Source: Betaproteobacteria bacterium (GTDB lineage Bacteria > Pseudomonadota > Gammaproteobacteria > Burkholderiales > SG8-39). From it: a DNA stretch of 41,499 nt. Under the pieces are notes generated by a model. The model searched no databases, was not told where the DNA came from, and saw only the letters and a list, made by a program, of their open reading frames with translations. The position numbers were made by a program, and so were the translations under genes. Numbering within the stretch: position 1 is the first letter of the stretch; every line of letters starts with the position of its first letter. The stretch lies in contig VGIA01000008.1 in the NCBI GenBank assembly GCA_016868105.1, positions 1 to 41,499 of the forward strand. Reading direction: 5' to 3'. Below are positions 33,934 to 41,138 of this stretch, piece by piece.

Positions 33934-33998
33934 GCGGGTACGGGGGGCGATTCTAATCGCCCTCCCGTGCCCTCATGCGGGCAGAAAAGAGCGGGAAG

Positions 33999-34382
33999 TC
34001 AGGACTGCGATTGGTCGCCGCGGCCGCGGTGCCCCTTGCGGCCCTTGTGCTGCTCGGCCAGGCACCTCTGCAGCGGGTCGCCGCGCTTGCCGGTGCAGGC
34101 TTCGTGCATCGCCTGGCGCTCATCCAGGCGCTTGTTCATGCGCGCCTTGCCTTCGGCCTGGCATTTCGCCGGGTCGGCCGCCTTGGCGCACATCTGCCCG
34201 TGCATGCAGGCCATGCGGTCGGGCTTGTCCTTGCAGGCCTCGTGCGCACCCTTGATGTGCTCGCGCATCTGATGCTGGCGCTGGCCGCCCTTGCCGTCGG
34301 CCTCGGGCGCCGGCGCCTGGGCGAAGGCGAAGAACGAGGCCCCCAGCAAGGCGGCGCCGAGGAGGGCGAGGGTACGGTTCAC
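33999..34382 (-). CDS. Secreted small protein with six cysteines and a twofold repeat
   Basis: The 127-residue protein begins with a signal peptide (MNRTLALLGAALLGASFFAF, cleavage expected after AQA near 22-23). The mature part is highly charged, rich in His, Met, Lys and Arg, with six cysteines (50, 59, 65, 74, 96, 107). HEAC (47-50) and HEAC (93-96) begin two similar units, each followed by a second cysteine 9-11 residues on. The even number of cysteines suggests disulfides in the periplasm; the His/Met/Cys content would also suit metal binding, but no known metal-site motif is present. I do not recognise the family. Start GTG at 34382 with AAAAGGAG upstream. The peroxiredoxin gene lies 94 nt upstream in the same direction. 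Confidence 0.75.
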   Translation of the reverse strand: MNRTLALLGAALLGASFFAFAQAPAPEADGKGGQRQHQMREHIKGAHEACKDKPDRMACMHGQMCAKAADPAKCQAEGKARMNKRLDERQAMHEACTGKRGDPLQRCLAEQHKGRKGHRGRGDQSQS

Positions 34383-34476
34383 GGCGAGGCTCCTTTTGCG
34401 TTGTGTATGTGTTTACGACGCGCACCCTAGCGGCCGCTCCGGTGTGCTGCAGTAACGCAGTGTAACGGGTTGTTTC

Positions 34477-34983
34477 CTACGCCTGCTTCAGCATGGTGGC
34501 ACCGTCGGAGACCTCGAACTTGCCCGGGCCCTCGATGTTCACCGTCTTCACCACGCCGTTGTCCACCAGCATCGAGAAGCGGTTCATGCGCATGCCCATG
34601 CCGCGGGCGTTCAGGTCCAGCTCCAGGCCCATGGCCTTGGCCCAGGCCGCGCTGCCGTCGGCCAGGAACCGGATCCTGCCGATGGCCTTCTGGTCCTTGC
34701 CCCAGTGCGCCATGACGAAGGCGTCGTTCACCGACACGCACCAGACTTCGCTCACGCCCTTGGCCTTCAGCGCCTCCAGGTTCTGCAGGTAGCTGGGGAC
34801 GTGCTTGGCCGAGCAGGTCGGGGTGTAGGCGCCGGGCAGGCCGAAGATGGCGACCCTCTTGCCCTTGGCCGCCTCGGCCACGTTCACTTCCCTGGGCGCC
34901 ATCGCGCACTGCGTGGCGGAATCGAACTCCGTGGTCTCCATCAGCTTGCCATCGGGCAGCCGGTCGCCGGACTTGATCGTCAT
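34477..34983 (-). CDS. Peroxiredoxin, Prx5 type
   Basis: The 168-residue thiol peroxidase belongs to the Prx5/type II group (AhpC-TSA/redoxin fold). The peroxidatic Cys57 is in PGAYTPTCSAKHVP, the exact family motif PxxxTxxC, and the downstream Arg is expected in GMGMRMNRFSML. Further cysteines at 26 and 82 might serve as resolving residues. It reduces hydrogen peroxide and alkyl hydroperoxides, usually with glutaredoxin or thioredoxin. There is no signal peptide, so it is cytoplasmic. AAAGGAG lies before the ATG and a TATGAT -10 box about 40 nt upstream. Confidence 0.93.
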   Translation of the reverse strand: MTIKSGDRLPDGKLMETTEFDSATQCAMAPREVNVAEAAKGKRVAIFGLPGAYTPTCSAKHVPSYLQNLEALKAKGVSEVWCVSVNDAFVMAHWGKDQKAIGRIRFLADGSAAWAKAMGLELDLNARGMGMRMNRFSMLVDNGVVKTVNIEGPGKFEVSDGATMLKQA

Positions 34984-35022
34984 AAAACCTTCTCCTTTGT
35001 GGGGTTCTTGCGGGCAAGCGCG

Positions 35023-35028
35023 ATCATA
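35023..35028 (-). promoter_or_regulatory. Predicted -10 box of the peroxiredoxin gene
   Basis: The minus strand reads TATGAT, a five of six match, followed by the GC-rich discriminator CGCGC. The transcript would have a leader of about 33 nt containing the AAAGGAG ribosome binding site. No convincing -35 box was found. Confidence 0.4.
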
Positions 35029-35061
35029 CCGCAGCGTGCGATGTGCACGGTCGGTAACATT

Positions 35062-36348
35062 TCAGGGCCGCGCCTGCGCCGCTCTGCGACCGCGCTCGAC
35101 ATCAATCCCCGCCAGCAGCAAGATGCCGATCACGAAATACACCCCCACCGCCAGGATCCCCAGCCGGTGGTTGCCGGGGAAGATCCACGTCACCGCGCCG
35201 TAGGTGATCGGCCCGAAGATCGAGGCCGCCTTCACCGCCAGTCCCCACAGGCCGAAGAATTCCGCCAGCCGCGCCGGCGGCGCGAGGTAGCCCACGATCG
35301 CGCGCCCCGCGGCCTGCGCCGCGCCCATGCACAGGCCGGCGAGGTTCGCCGCCACCCAGAACAGCGTCGCGCCCTCGGCCAGGTACGCGAGCACGATCAT
35401 CACGATCCAGCCCGTGATCGCGAGGCGCATGGCGCGGATGTGGCCGATGCGGTCCTGCAGGTGGCCGAAGGCGAAGGCCCCCGCCGCGGCGGTGAGGTTG
35501 ACCACCAGGATCAGGATGATGGTCTGCTGCGTGGTGAACTTCATCGCTTCCTGGGCGTAGATCGCCGCGAGCGCGATCACCGCCTGGATGCCGGCCTGGT
35601 AGAAGAGGATGGTGACCAGGAACCGGCGCAGGTCCTGGAAGCGGCGCGCCTCGCGCAGGGTGTGCAGCACCCGCGCCCAGGGATCGGCCTCGGCCGGCTG
35701 CGGCACCGCCCGCTCCTTGAGCAACAGGAAGGTGGGCACTGCCGCCACGGCGAAGATGGCCGCGGTGATGAGCATCACCACCGGGACGGTCTCGGTGGCC
35801 GGCGTGCCCTGCGGCCGGGTCATCAGGTAGGCGAGCGACACCCCGAGCGAAACGATGCCGCCGATGTAGCCGAAGGCCCAGCCCCAGCCCGACACTCGGC
35901 CCATCGCCTTCGAGGTCGCCAGTTCCGGCAGGAAGGCGGCGACGAGGTTCTCGCCGGTGGCGAAGAAGAAATTGGACAGGATGATGAGGATGATGGCGAG
36001 CGCCAAGGCGCCGGGGGAGGCAAAGTAAAGGAGGGCGGTGAACGCGACGCAGCCGATCGTGGACAGCAGGAGCAGGGGCTTCTTGGCGGCATGGGCATCG
36101 GCCCAGGCGCCGACCAGGGGCGCGGTGAGCAGGACGGCGAGGTAGGACGCCGACAGGGCGGCGGTCCAGGCGAAAGTCGCCCAGGGCGCGCTTCCGGCCA
36201 CGGCGGCGACGAAGTAGGCGTTGAACACCGCGGTGATGACCACGGTGGTGTAGCCGGAGTTGGCGAAGTCGTACATGCTCCAGGCCCAGACTTCGCGCAA
36301 CCGGACATCGCCGGCCAGGCGGCGCGTGCTGTCGTCGGCGTCGGACAT
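35062..36348 (-). CDS. MFS transporter, UMF1 / Atg22-like family
   Basis: This is a 428-residue inner-membrane protein with about 12 helices. The N-terminal EVWAWSMYDFANSGYTTVV segment is the signature of the UMF1 family (vacuole effluxer Atg22-like), and GAWADAHAAKKPLLLLSTIG is the MFS loop 2-3 motif variant. The segments LPELATSKAMGRVSGWGWAFGYIGG and GRAIVGYLAPPARLAEFFGLWG are also typical. The bacterial substrates are not known. A TAGAAT hexamer (minus strand, 36355-36360) ends 6 nt before the ATG and no Shine-Dalgarno sequence is visible, so the mRNA may be leaderless. It ends 78 bp upstream of the peroxiredoxin ATG, same direction. Confidence 0.88.
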   Translation of the reverse strand: MSDADDSTRRLAGDVRLREVWAWSMYDFANSGYTTVVITAVFNAYFVAAVAGSAPWATFAWTAALSASYLAVLLTAPLVGAWADAHAAKKPLLLLSTIGCVAFTALLYFASPGALALAIILIILSNFFFATGENLVAAFLPELATSKAMGRVSGWGWAFGYIGGIVSLGVSLAYLMTRPQGTPATETVPVVMLITAAIFAVAAVPTFLLLKERAVPQPAEADPWARVLHTLREARRFQDLRRFLVTILFYQAGIQAVIALAAIYAQEAMKFTTQQTIILILVVNLTAAAGAFAFGHLQDRIGHIRAMRLAITGWIVMIVLAYLAEGATLFWVAANLAGLCMGAAQAAGRAIVGYLAPPARLAEFFGLWGLAVKAASIFGPITYGAVTWIFPGNHRLGILAVGVYFVIGILLLAGIDVERGRRAAQARP

Positions 36349-36354
36349 GGAGCC

Positions 36355-36360
36355 ATTCTA
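36355..36360 (-). promoter_or_regulatory. -10-like box 6 nt before the UMF1 transporter start
   Basis: TAGAAT on the minus strand (five of six matches to TATAAT) is separated from the ATG by 6 nt. Transcription would start at the A of the ATG. No Shine-Dalgarno sequence is present. Confidence 0.4.
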
Positions 36361-36445
36361 GCCGCCGGGAGGAACTCCCGCCTTGCCAGCGCATCATCGC
36401 CCCTCATGACCGCGGCTCGGCGGGGGGTGCCCGACCGCCGCCCGC

Positions 36446-36532
36446 GTGATCGCCAACCCGGGCGATACCCACCGCGCCCTCGCCGAGCTGGGCGGCTGGG
36501 TGGCCGCGCAGCGGGCCTGCGACAGGCACTAG
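36446..36532 (+). pseudogene. Unidentified C-terminal-like fragment
   Basis: In the 180-bp gap between two minus-strand transporter genes one plus-strand frame reads VIANPGDTHRALAELGGWVA and ends QRACDRH at a TAG (36530-36532). It has the GC-rich third positions of a coding segment, but there is no plausible start or upstream part. I cannot name the family. Its stop shares CTAG (36529-36532) with the stop of the folate/biopterin-type transporter on the other strand. Confidence 0.3.
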
Positions 36533-38055
36533 CCGCTGCGCATCCGCGCCAGGCGCACGATCCAGATCGTGGCCAACGGCAGCACTAGCGCGATCAGCGT
36601 CACCGCGATCAACAGCTCGCCCAGCTGGCTGTAGTCGGCCGGCAGCTTGACCGCGCCGGTGGCCTGGTCCTTCACCTCGCGCGTCACCGTGAACAGCTTG
36701 TTGAGGTACTTGGTGCCCAGCTGCGAGGCCGACAGCGCCAGGTTGGTGAAGGAAGCCATCACCGCGAAGTAGGTCGCCTTCAGCTTCTCGGGCGCGGAGT
36801 TCGCGATCCAGGCCAGCATCGGCACCATCGCGATCTGGCCCAGCGGGGATTCGAGCGCAGTGTCGATGATGGCGATGAAGCGCGCGTCCACCACCCCGCC
36901 GGTGCGCGCCGCGGTCCACTCGTGCAGGCCGTAGAACATGCCCAGCTGCGGCAGCATCAGGAGCGTGCCGGCGATGGTGAGCAAGCCGACGATGTAGTAG
37001 ATCGAGCGCTCGGCCATGAAGCGGCGAAAGGCGAACAGCGCCACCAGCGTGAGGCCGCTCGCGATCAGGGACAGCTGCGCCAGGAACTGCTGGTCGAAGC
37101 TGAGCTCGTCAATCATCCACCAGCTGGCGCCGGCGCCGGCGCCCGGCATGGCGCGGAACACCCAGATCACCGCGGCGGTGCCGATCAGCGTGGCGCGCGC
37201 CTCGGCCTCCAGTTCCCGCACCAGGCGCCAGATCATGAACAGCACCACCGCCATCGAGGCGCCGAACACGAATTCCTGCCCGTACCGGAACCGGCCCAGC
37301 CCGACGCCGATCGATACTGCGGTGAACACCGCGCCGCCGCCCAGGATCCACCAGTTGACCGGCGGCGGCGAGACCTCGTGGCGGTACTGGAGCGGGTTGC
37401 GGCGGCGGATCCACGCCGCGAGCAGCACGCCGGAGACCGAGACGACGGGAATCACGAGGGCCCACTCGTAGACCCTGAGGTAGGCGGCCACCTTCTGCGC
37501 CTCGGGCAGCAGGTGCACGCCGGCCATCAGGTAGACGTTGACCAGCGACACCAGCGTCAGGCCGCCGATGATCGCCACCCGTCCCAGCGTCTGCATGCTG
37601 GTGTGCATGGCGCGGCGTTGCTCGGCCGGGATCTCGCGCCCGCCGGCGTCCAGGCGCGGCACCGCCTCCACCGTCATGGCGTCGGCGACCACGTCCTGGA
37701 TCATGAAGCCCACCGGCGAGAGCAGGGCGGCGAGCACGAACCAGCTCGCCGCCGGCATCACTTCCCTCATCGCCGCCGGATCGGCCAGCAGGCCGATCAT
37801 GATGCCGATGCTGGCGGCCATGAAGCCCGCGCCCAGGAACACCAGCGCCTCCTTCCAGCGCCACACCAGGTCCACGATGTGCCCGGCCACCATCTTGATG
37901 GTGTAGGGCAGCACCGCCCAGAAGCCCAGCGCCGCCAGGAACTCGGCCGACAGGTCGAGGTACTCCTTGATGAAGAAGGTGCCGACGATGCCGGTCAGGC
38001 CCTGGATGCCCGCGGCCATGTAGACCATGAGCGGCGGCAGGTAGGACAGGCGCAC
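36529..38055 (-). CDS. Folate/biopterin (BT1)-family MFS transporter
   Basis: The 508-residue membrane protein has about 12-14 helices. Recognisable BT1 features are the N-terminal SYLPPLMVYMAAGIQGLTGI, KMVAGHIVDLVWRWKEALVF, SPVGFMIQDVVADAMTVEAV (the family GFMxQDVxADAM signature) and, near the end, NSAPEKLKATYFAVMASFTNLALSASQ. Characterised members carry folates or pterins; the substrate here is not known. The start is GTG at 38055; an in-frame open stretch extends about 12 codons upstream without ATG, GTG or TTG. It lies 30 nt downstream of the VWA gene on the same strand, so the two probably form an operon. Confidence 0.85.
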   Translation of the reverse strand: MRLSYLPPLMVYMAAGIQGLTGIVGTFFIKEYLDLSAEFLAALGFWAVLPYTIKMVAGHIVDLVWRWKEALVFLGAGFMAASIGIMIGLLADPAAMREVMPAASWFVLAALLSPVGFMIQDVVADAMTVEAVPRLDAGGREIPAEQRRAMHTSMQTLGRVAIIGGLTLVSLVNVYLMAGVHLLPEAQKVAAYLRVYEWALVIPVVSVSGVLLAAWIRRRNPLQYRHEVSPPPVNWWILGGGAVFTAVSIGVGLGRFRYGQEFVFGASMAVVLFMIWRLVRELEAEARATLIGTAAVIWVFRAMPGAGAGASWWMIDELSFDQQFLAQLSLIASGLTLVALFAFRRFMAERSIYYIVGLLTIAGTLLMLPQLGMFYGLHEWTAARTGGVVDARFIAIIDTALESPLGQIAMVPMLAWIANSAPEKLKATYFAVMASFTNLALSASQLGTKYLNKLFTVTREVKDQATGAVKLPADYSQLGELLIAVTLIALVLPLATIWIVRLARMRSG

Positions 38056-38085
38056 GGAGCGCCAGAGGGAGCTGGCGGTCAGATG

Positions 38086-39258
38086 CTACTTCGCAAGCAC
38101 CTTCATCGCCTTCTCCAGCCCGGCGATGGTGGTGGGGTACATGCGCCCGTTCATCAGTTCCTTCACGATCTGGATCGACTGGCGGTAGGCCCAGACTTCC
38201 TCGGGCTCGGGGTTGAGCCAGACGCACTTCGGGTACACGCCGGTGACGCGCCTCATCCACACCGCGCCCGGCTCCTCGTTGAAGTATTCCACCGAGCCGC
38301 CGGGCTGCAGGATCTCGTAGGGGCTCATGGTCGCATCGCCGACGAAGATCACCTTGTAGTCGTGGCCGTACTTGTGCAGCAGCTCCCAGGTGCGGGTGCG
38401 CTCGGCGTGCCGCCGCCGGTTGTCCTTCCAGACGAAGTCGTACAGGCAGTTGTGGAAGTAGAAGAACTCCAGGTGCTTGAACTCGGTCTTGGAGGCCGAG
38501 AACAGCTCCTCGGCCAGCTTGACGTGGTCGTCCATGGTGCCGCCGATGTCCATCAGCATCAGCACCTTGATGGCGTTGCGGCGCTCGGGCCGCAAGTGGA
38601 TGTCCAGGTAGGCCTTGCGCGCCGTCGACTGGATGGTGTTGTCGAGGTCGAATTCCTCGGGCGCGCCCTCGCGCGCGAACTTGCGCAGGCGGCGCAGCGC
38701 CACCTTGATGTTGCGCGTGCCCAGCTCGACGTTGTCGTCCAGGTTGCGGTACTCGCGCTGGTCCCAGACCTTGACCGCGCTGCGGTTGCGCGACTTGTCC
38801 TGCCCGATGCGGATGCCTTCCGGGTTATAGCCGTATGCCCCGAAAGGGGACGTGCCACCTGTGCCGATCCACTTCGAGCCGCCCTGGTGGCGGCCCTTCT
38901 GCTCCTCGAGCCGCTGCTTGAGCGTCTGCATCAGCTTTTCCCAGCCGCCGAGGGCCTGGATCTGCTTCTTCTCCTCCTCGCTGAGCGTCAGCTCGACCTG
39001 CTTGAGCAGCCACTCCAGCGGGATCTGCGCCTCGATGCCGGGGATGGTCTCCACGCCTTCCCAGAACTCGGCGAAGGCGCGGTCGAACTTGTCGTAGTTG
39101 GCCTCGTCCTTCACCAGCGCGGTGCGGGAGAGGTAATAGAAGTCGTTGACGTTCGGGCCGATGACGTTGCTGTCCATGGCCTCCAGCAGCGTCAGGTACT
39201 CCTTGATGGAGACCGGCAGCTTGTGGCTCTTGAGCTTGAGGAAGAAGTCGATCAGCAT
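38086..39258 (-). CDS. VWA-domain protein, CoxE-like
   Basis: The 390-residue cytoplasmic protein has a charged helical N-terminal half (SHKLPVSIKEYLTLLEAMDS; EEEKKQIQALGGWEKLMQ; a Gly-rich GGTSPFGAYGYNPEG loop) and a von Willebrand A domain from about 228. The metal site reads KVLMLMDIGGTMDDH, so the MIDAS is D-x-G-G-T (237-241) instead of DxSxS. In CoxE-type families such proteins act with a MoxR-like AAA+ ATPase as a chaperone or metal-insertion pair. No MoxR gene is adjacent here; the divergent neighbour is an MFS transporter and the gene downstream a BT1-type transporter. The ATG at 39258 gives the family start MLIDFFLKLK. The partner and function are unknown. Confidence 0.87.
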   Translation of the reverse strand: MLIDFFLKLKSHKLPVSIKEYLTLLEAMDSNVIGPNVNDFYYLSRTALVKDEANYDKFDRAFAEFWEGVETIPGIEAQIPLEWLLKQVELTLSEEEKKQIQALGGWEKLMQTLKQRLEEQKGRHQGGSKWIGTGGTSPFGAYGYNPEGIRIGQDKSRNRSAVKVWDQREYRNLDDNVELGTRNIKVALRRLRKFAREGAPEEFDLDNTIQSTARKAYLDIHLRPERRNAIKVLMLMDIGGTMDDHVKLAEELFSASKTEFKHLEFFYFHNCLYDFVWKDNRRRHAERTRTWELLHKYGHDYKVIFVGDATMSPYEILQPGGSVEYFNEEPGAVWMRRVTGVYPKCVWLNPEPEEVWAYRQSIQIVKELMNGRMYPTTIAGLEKAMKVLAK

Positions 39259-39270
39259 GGGCCGGGGGCC

Positions 39271-39286
39271 ATTTTATCGTGATAAT
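39271..39286. promoter_or_regulatory. Back-to-back -10 boxes between the VWA and DHA2 transporter genes
   Basis: The 36-bp gap holds ATTTTATCGTGATAAT: on the plus strand GATAAT (39281-39286) ends 8 nt before the transporter ATG; on the minus strand TAAAAT (39271-39276) ends 12 nt before the VWA ATG. TTATC-GT-GATAA forms a 12-bp near-palindrome. Polymerases on the two strands would have to compete. Confidence 0.45.
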
Positions 39287-39294
39287 CGGCCCGC

Positions 39295-40674
39295 ATGACC
39301 TCGTCCGCGACCCCTTCCGCCGCACGCGCGCAGGCGCTGGCCATCGTGCTCGCCGGCAGCATCGTCGCGCCGCTGGACAGCGCGGTGAACGCCGCGTTTC
39401 CGGCCATCAACGCGGCCTTCGGGCTCGAGGTGGCCTCGATCCGCTGGGTGGTCATCTGCTACCTGGTCGCCTTCAGCAGCTGCGTGATGGTGAGCGGGCG
39501 CCTGGGCGATCTGTACGGCTACCGCAGGGTGTTCGGCGCCGGGCTGCTGGTCTCGACGGCCGCATTCCTCGCCTGCGGCTTGGCGCCGGACTACGCCTGG
39601 CTGCTCGGGGCGCGGGTGGTGCAGGGCATCGGCATCGCACTGGTGCTTGGTGCTGCGCCCGCGCTGGCCTTGTCCATCTACCCGGAATCGGAACGCACCC
39701 GCGTGCTGGCGCGGTTCGGGGCGGCGTTCGCCGGCGGCCTTGCTCTCGGGCCCGCACTGGGCGGCGCGCTGGTGGACGCTTTTGGCTGGCAGGCGGTGTA
39801 CTTCGCGCGCCTGCCGCTCGCGCTGGGGGCATGGTTGCTGCTAGGCCGGGTGCCGGCAACGCCGCAGGCCTCCAGAAGCCGGTTCGATATCTCGGGTTCC
39901 ACGCTGCTCGCCACCTGGAGCGGCAGCCTGATGCTGGGCATCGCCTTGCCCGGGTACGCCGGCATCGCCTTCGGCCTCCTGGCGGTGTCGACCTTCGCCT
40001 GGTTCGTGGTCCGCGAGTTGCGCTCAAGCCAGCCCATGATCCGGCTGTCGCTGTTCCAGACCGCGGCGTTCAGTGTTCCGAATCTTGCCGCGGTCTCGGT
40101 GCATTTCACCGGCTTCATCGTCTTCCTGCTCGGTCCCTACCTGTTCGTGCGCGAGCTCGGGCTCACAGCGCAGGTGGCCGGCTTGCTGCTCGCGCTCGGC
40201 CCGGTCGGGGCGATGCTCGGCTCGGCGCTCGCGGTGCGGCTGGTGGCGAACTTTGGCGCTCGGCCGGCCGCCTTTGCCGGGATGCTGCTCAATCTGGCCG
40301 CCGTCGCAGTGGCCTCGACCTGGGATGGCGCCACGGCCATCGCCACCATCGGCAGCTGGCTTGCGCTGGGCGGCATCGGCATCGGCCTGTTCCAGGTGAC
40401 GTATTCGGATCTGGTGATCGCGGCGCTGTCGCCGGAGGAGCGCGGCGTCGCCTCCAGCCTGACCAACTTTACCCGAACGTTGGGCGTGGTCGCCTGCGCG
40501 GTGGTCGGTTCTGCCTTGTTTCACGGCGCCGAGTCACAGGCGCTCGCCGAAGGAGCGGCGGGCAGCGCTGCGTTCCTGAAGGGCTACGGGTTTGCCTTCG
40601 GCAGCGTGGCGGCGGGCGTCGGCCTGTTCATCGTCCTCACGCTGCTGCGGCCGCGCGTCTGGTTCCCGCGCTAG
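39295..40674 (+). CDS. MFS drug/proton antiporter, DHA2 (EmrB/QacA)-like
   Basis: The 459-residue protein has about 14 helices. Family marks: LDSAVNAAFPAINAAF in the first helix region (compare the LDxTIVNVALPxI motif of DHA2 pumps), RWVVICYLVAFSSCVMVSGRLGDLYGYRR (motif A, GRLGDLYGYRR) and a motif C-like GGLALGPALGGAL. These pumps export toxic compounds or metabolites with the proton gradient; the substrate is not known. Start ATG at 39295, with GATAAT 8 nt upstream and no Shine-Dalgarno sequence. Two genes follow closely in the same direction (NTF2-like and RraA-like), and it may be part of that small cluster. Confidence 0.87.
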   Translation: MTSSATPSAARAQALAIVLAGSIVAPLDSAVNAAFPAINAAFGLEVASIRWVVICYLVAFSSCVMVSGRLGDLYGYRRVFGAGLLVSTAAFLACGLAPDYAWLLGARVVQGIGIALVLGAAPALALSIYPESERTRVLARFGAAFAGGLALGPALGGALVDAFGWQAVYFARLPLALGAWLLLGRVPATPQASRSRFDISGSTLLATWSGSLMLGIALPGYAGIAFGLLAVSTFAWFVVRELRSSQPMIRLSLFQTAAFSVPNLAAVSVHFTGFIVFLLGPYLFVRELGLTAQVAGLLLALGPVGAMLGSALAVRLVANFGARPAAFAGMLLNLAAVAVASTWDGATAIATIGSWLALGGIGIGLFQVTYSDLVIAALSPEERGVASSLTNFTRTLGVVACAVVGSALFHGAESQALAEGAAGSAAFLKGYGFAFGSVAAGVGLFIVLTLLRPRVWFPR

Positions 40675-40684
40675 ACTTCCCGGC

Positions 40685-41137
40685 ATGAATGCCAAACACG
40701 ACGCCGAACTGTTCCGCGCCCAGCCTGTCGTCCATGCCATGACCCGGGAGTCCCTGGGCGAGTGCGGGCGCCTGATGGGGGATTTCCTGCACCTGTTCGC
40801 CGAGCGGCGCTACGCCGAGGCCAACGCCTACCTCGCACCTGGCTGCGTGATGCTGTTCCCCGGCAACACGGCCTTCACCGATTGCACCGAGCTGCCCAGG
40901 GGCGCCTCCACCAACTACCAGTGGGTAAAGAAGCTGTTCGAGCGCGTGGAGGAGTTCCAGGCCGCCGAGGGCACCGTGGTCTACAACTACGGCACGCTGC
41001 GCGGGCAGTGGGCCGACGGCGGACCGTTCGAGGGCATCCGCTACACCGATCGCTTCCTCATCAAGGGCGGCAGGATCCCGGAGCAGAAGGTCTGGAACGA
41101 CCTCGCCGTGGCCGCGGCCAAGCGCAAGGGAGGCTGA
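40685..41137 (+). CDS. NTF2-like (SnoaL-type) domain protein
   Basis: The 150-residue protein looks like an NTF2-fold protein: an N-terminal helical part (FLHLFAERRYAEANAYLAPGCVMLFPG, the common opening of the SnoaL-like family), then WVKKLFERVEEFQ and beta-strands ending RYTDRFLIKGGRIPEQKVWND. NTF2-like proteins include isomerases, cyclases and ligand-binding proteins; the function here is unknown. The ATG at 40685 is 10 nt after the transporter stop; the frame open from 40592 lies inside the transporter. TAGACT overlaps the transporter stop and ends 7 nt before the ATG. The RraA-like gene starts 1 nt after its stop, implying co-expression. Confidence 0.7.
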   Translation: MNAKHDAELFRAQPVVHAMTRESLGECGRLMGDFLHLFAERRYAEANAYLAPGCVMLFPGNTAFTDCTELPRGASTNYQWVKKLFERVEEFQAAEGTVVYNYGTLRGQWADGGPFEGIRYTDRFLIKGGRIPEQKVWNDLAVAAAKRKGG

Positions 41138-41138
41138 C

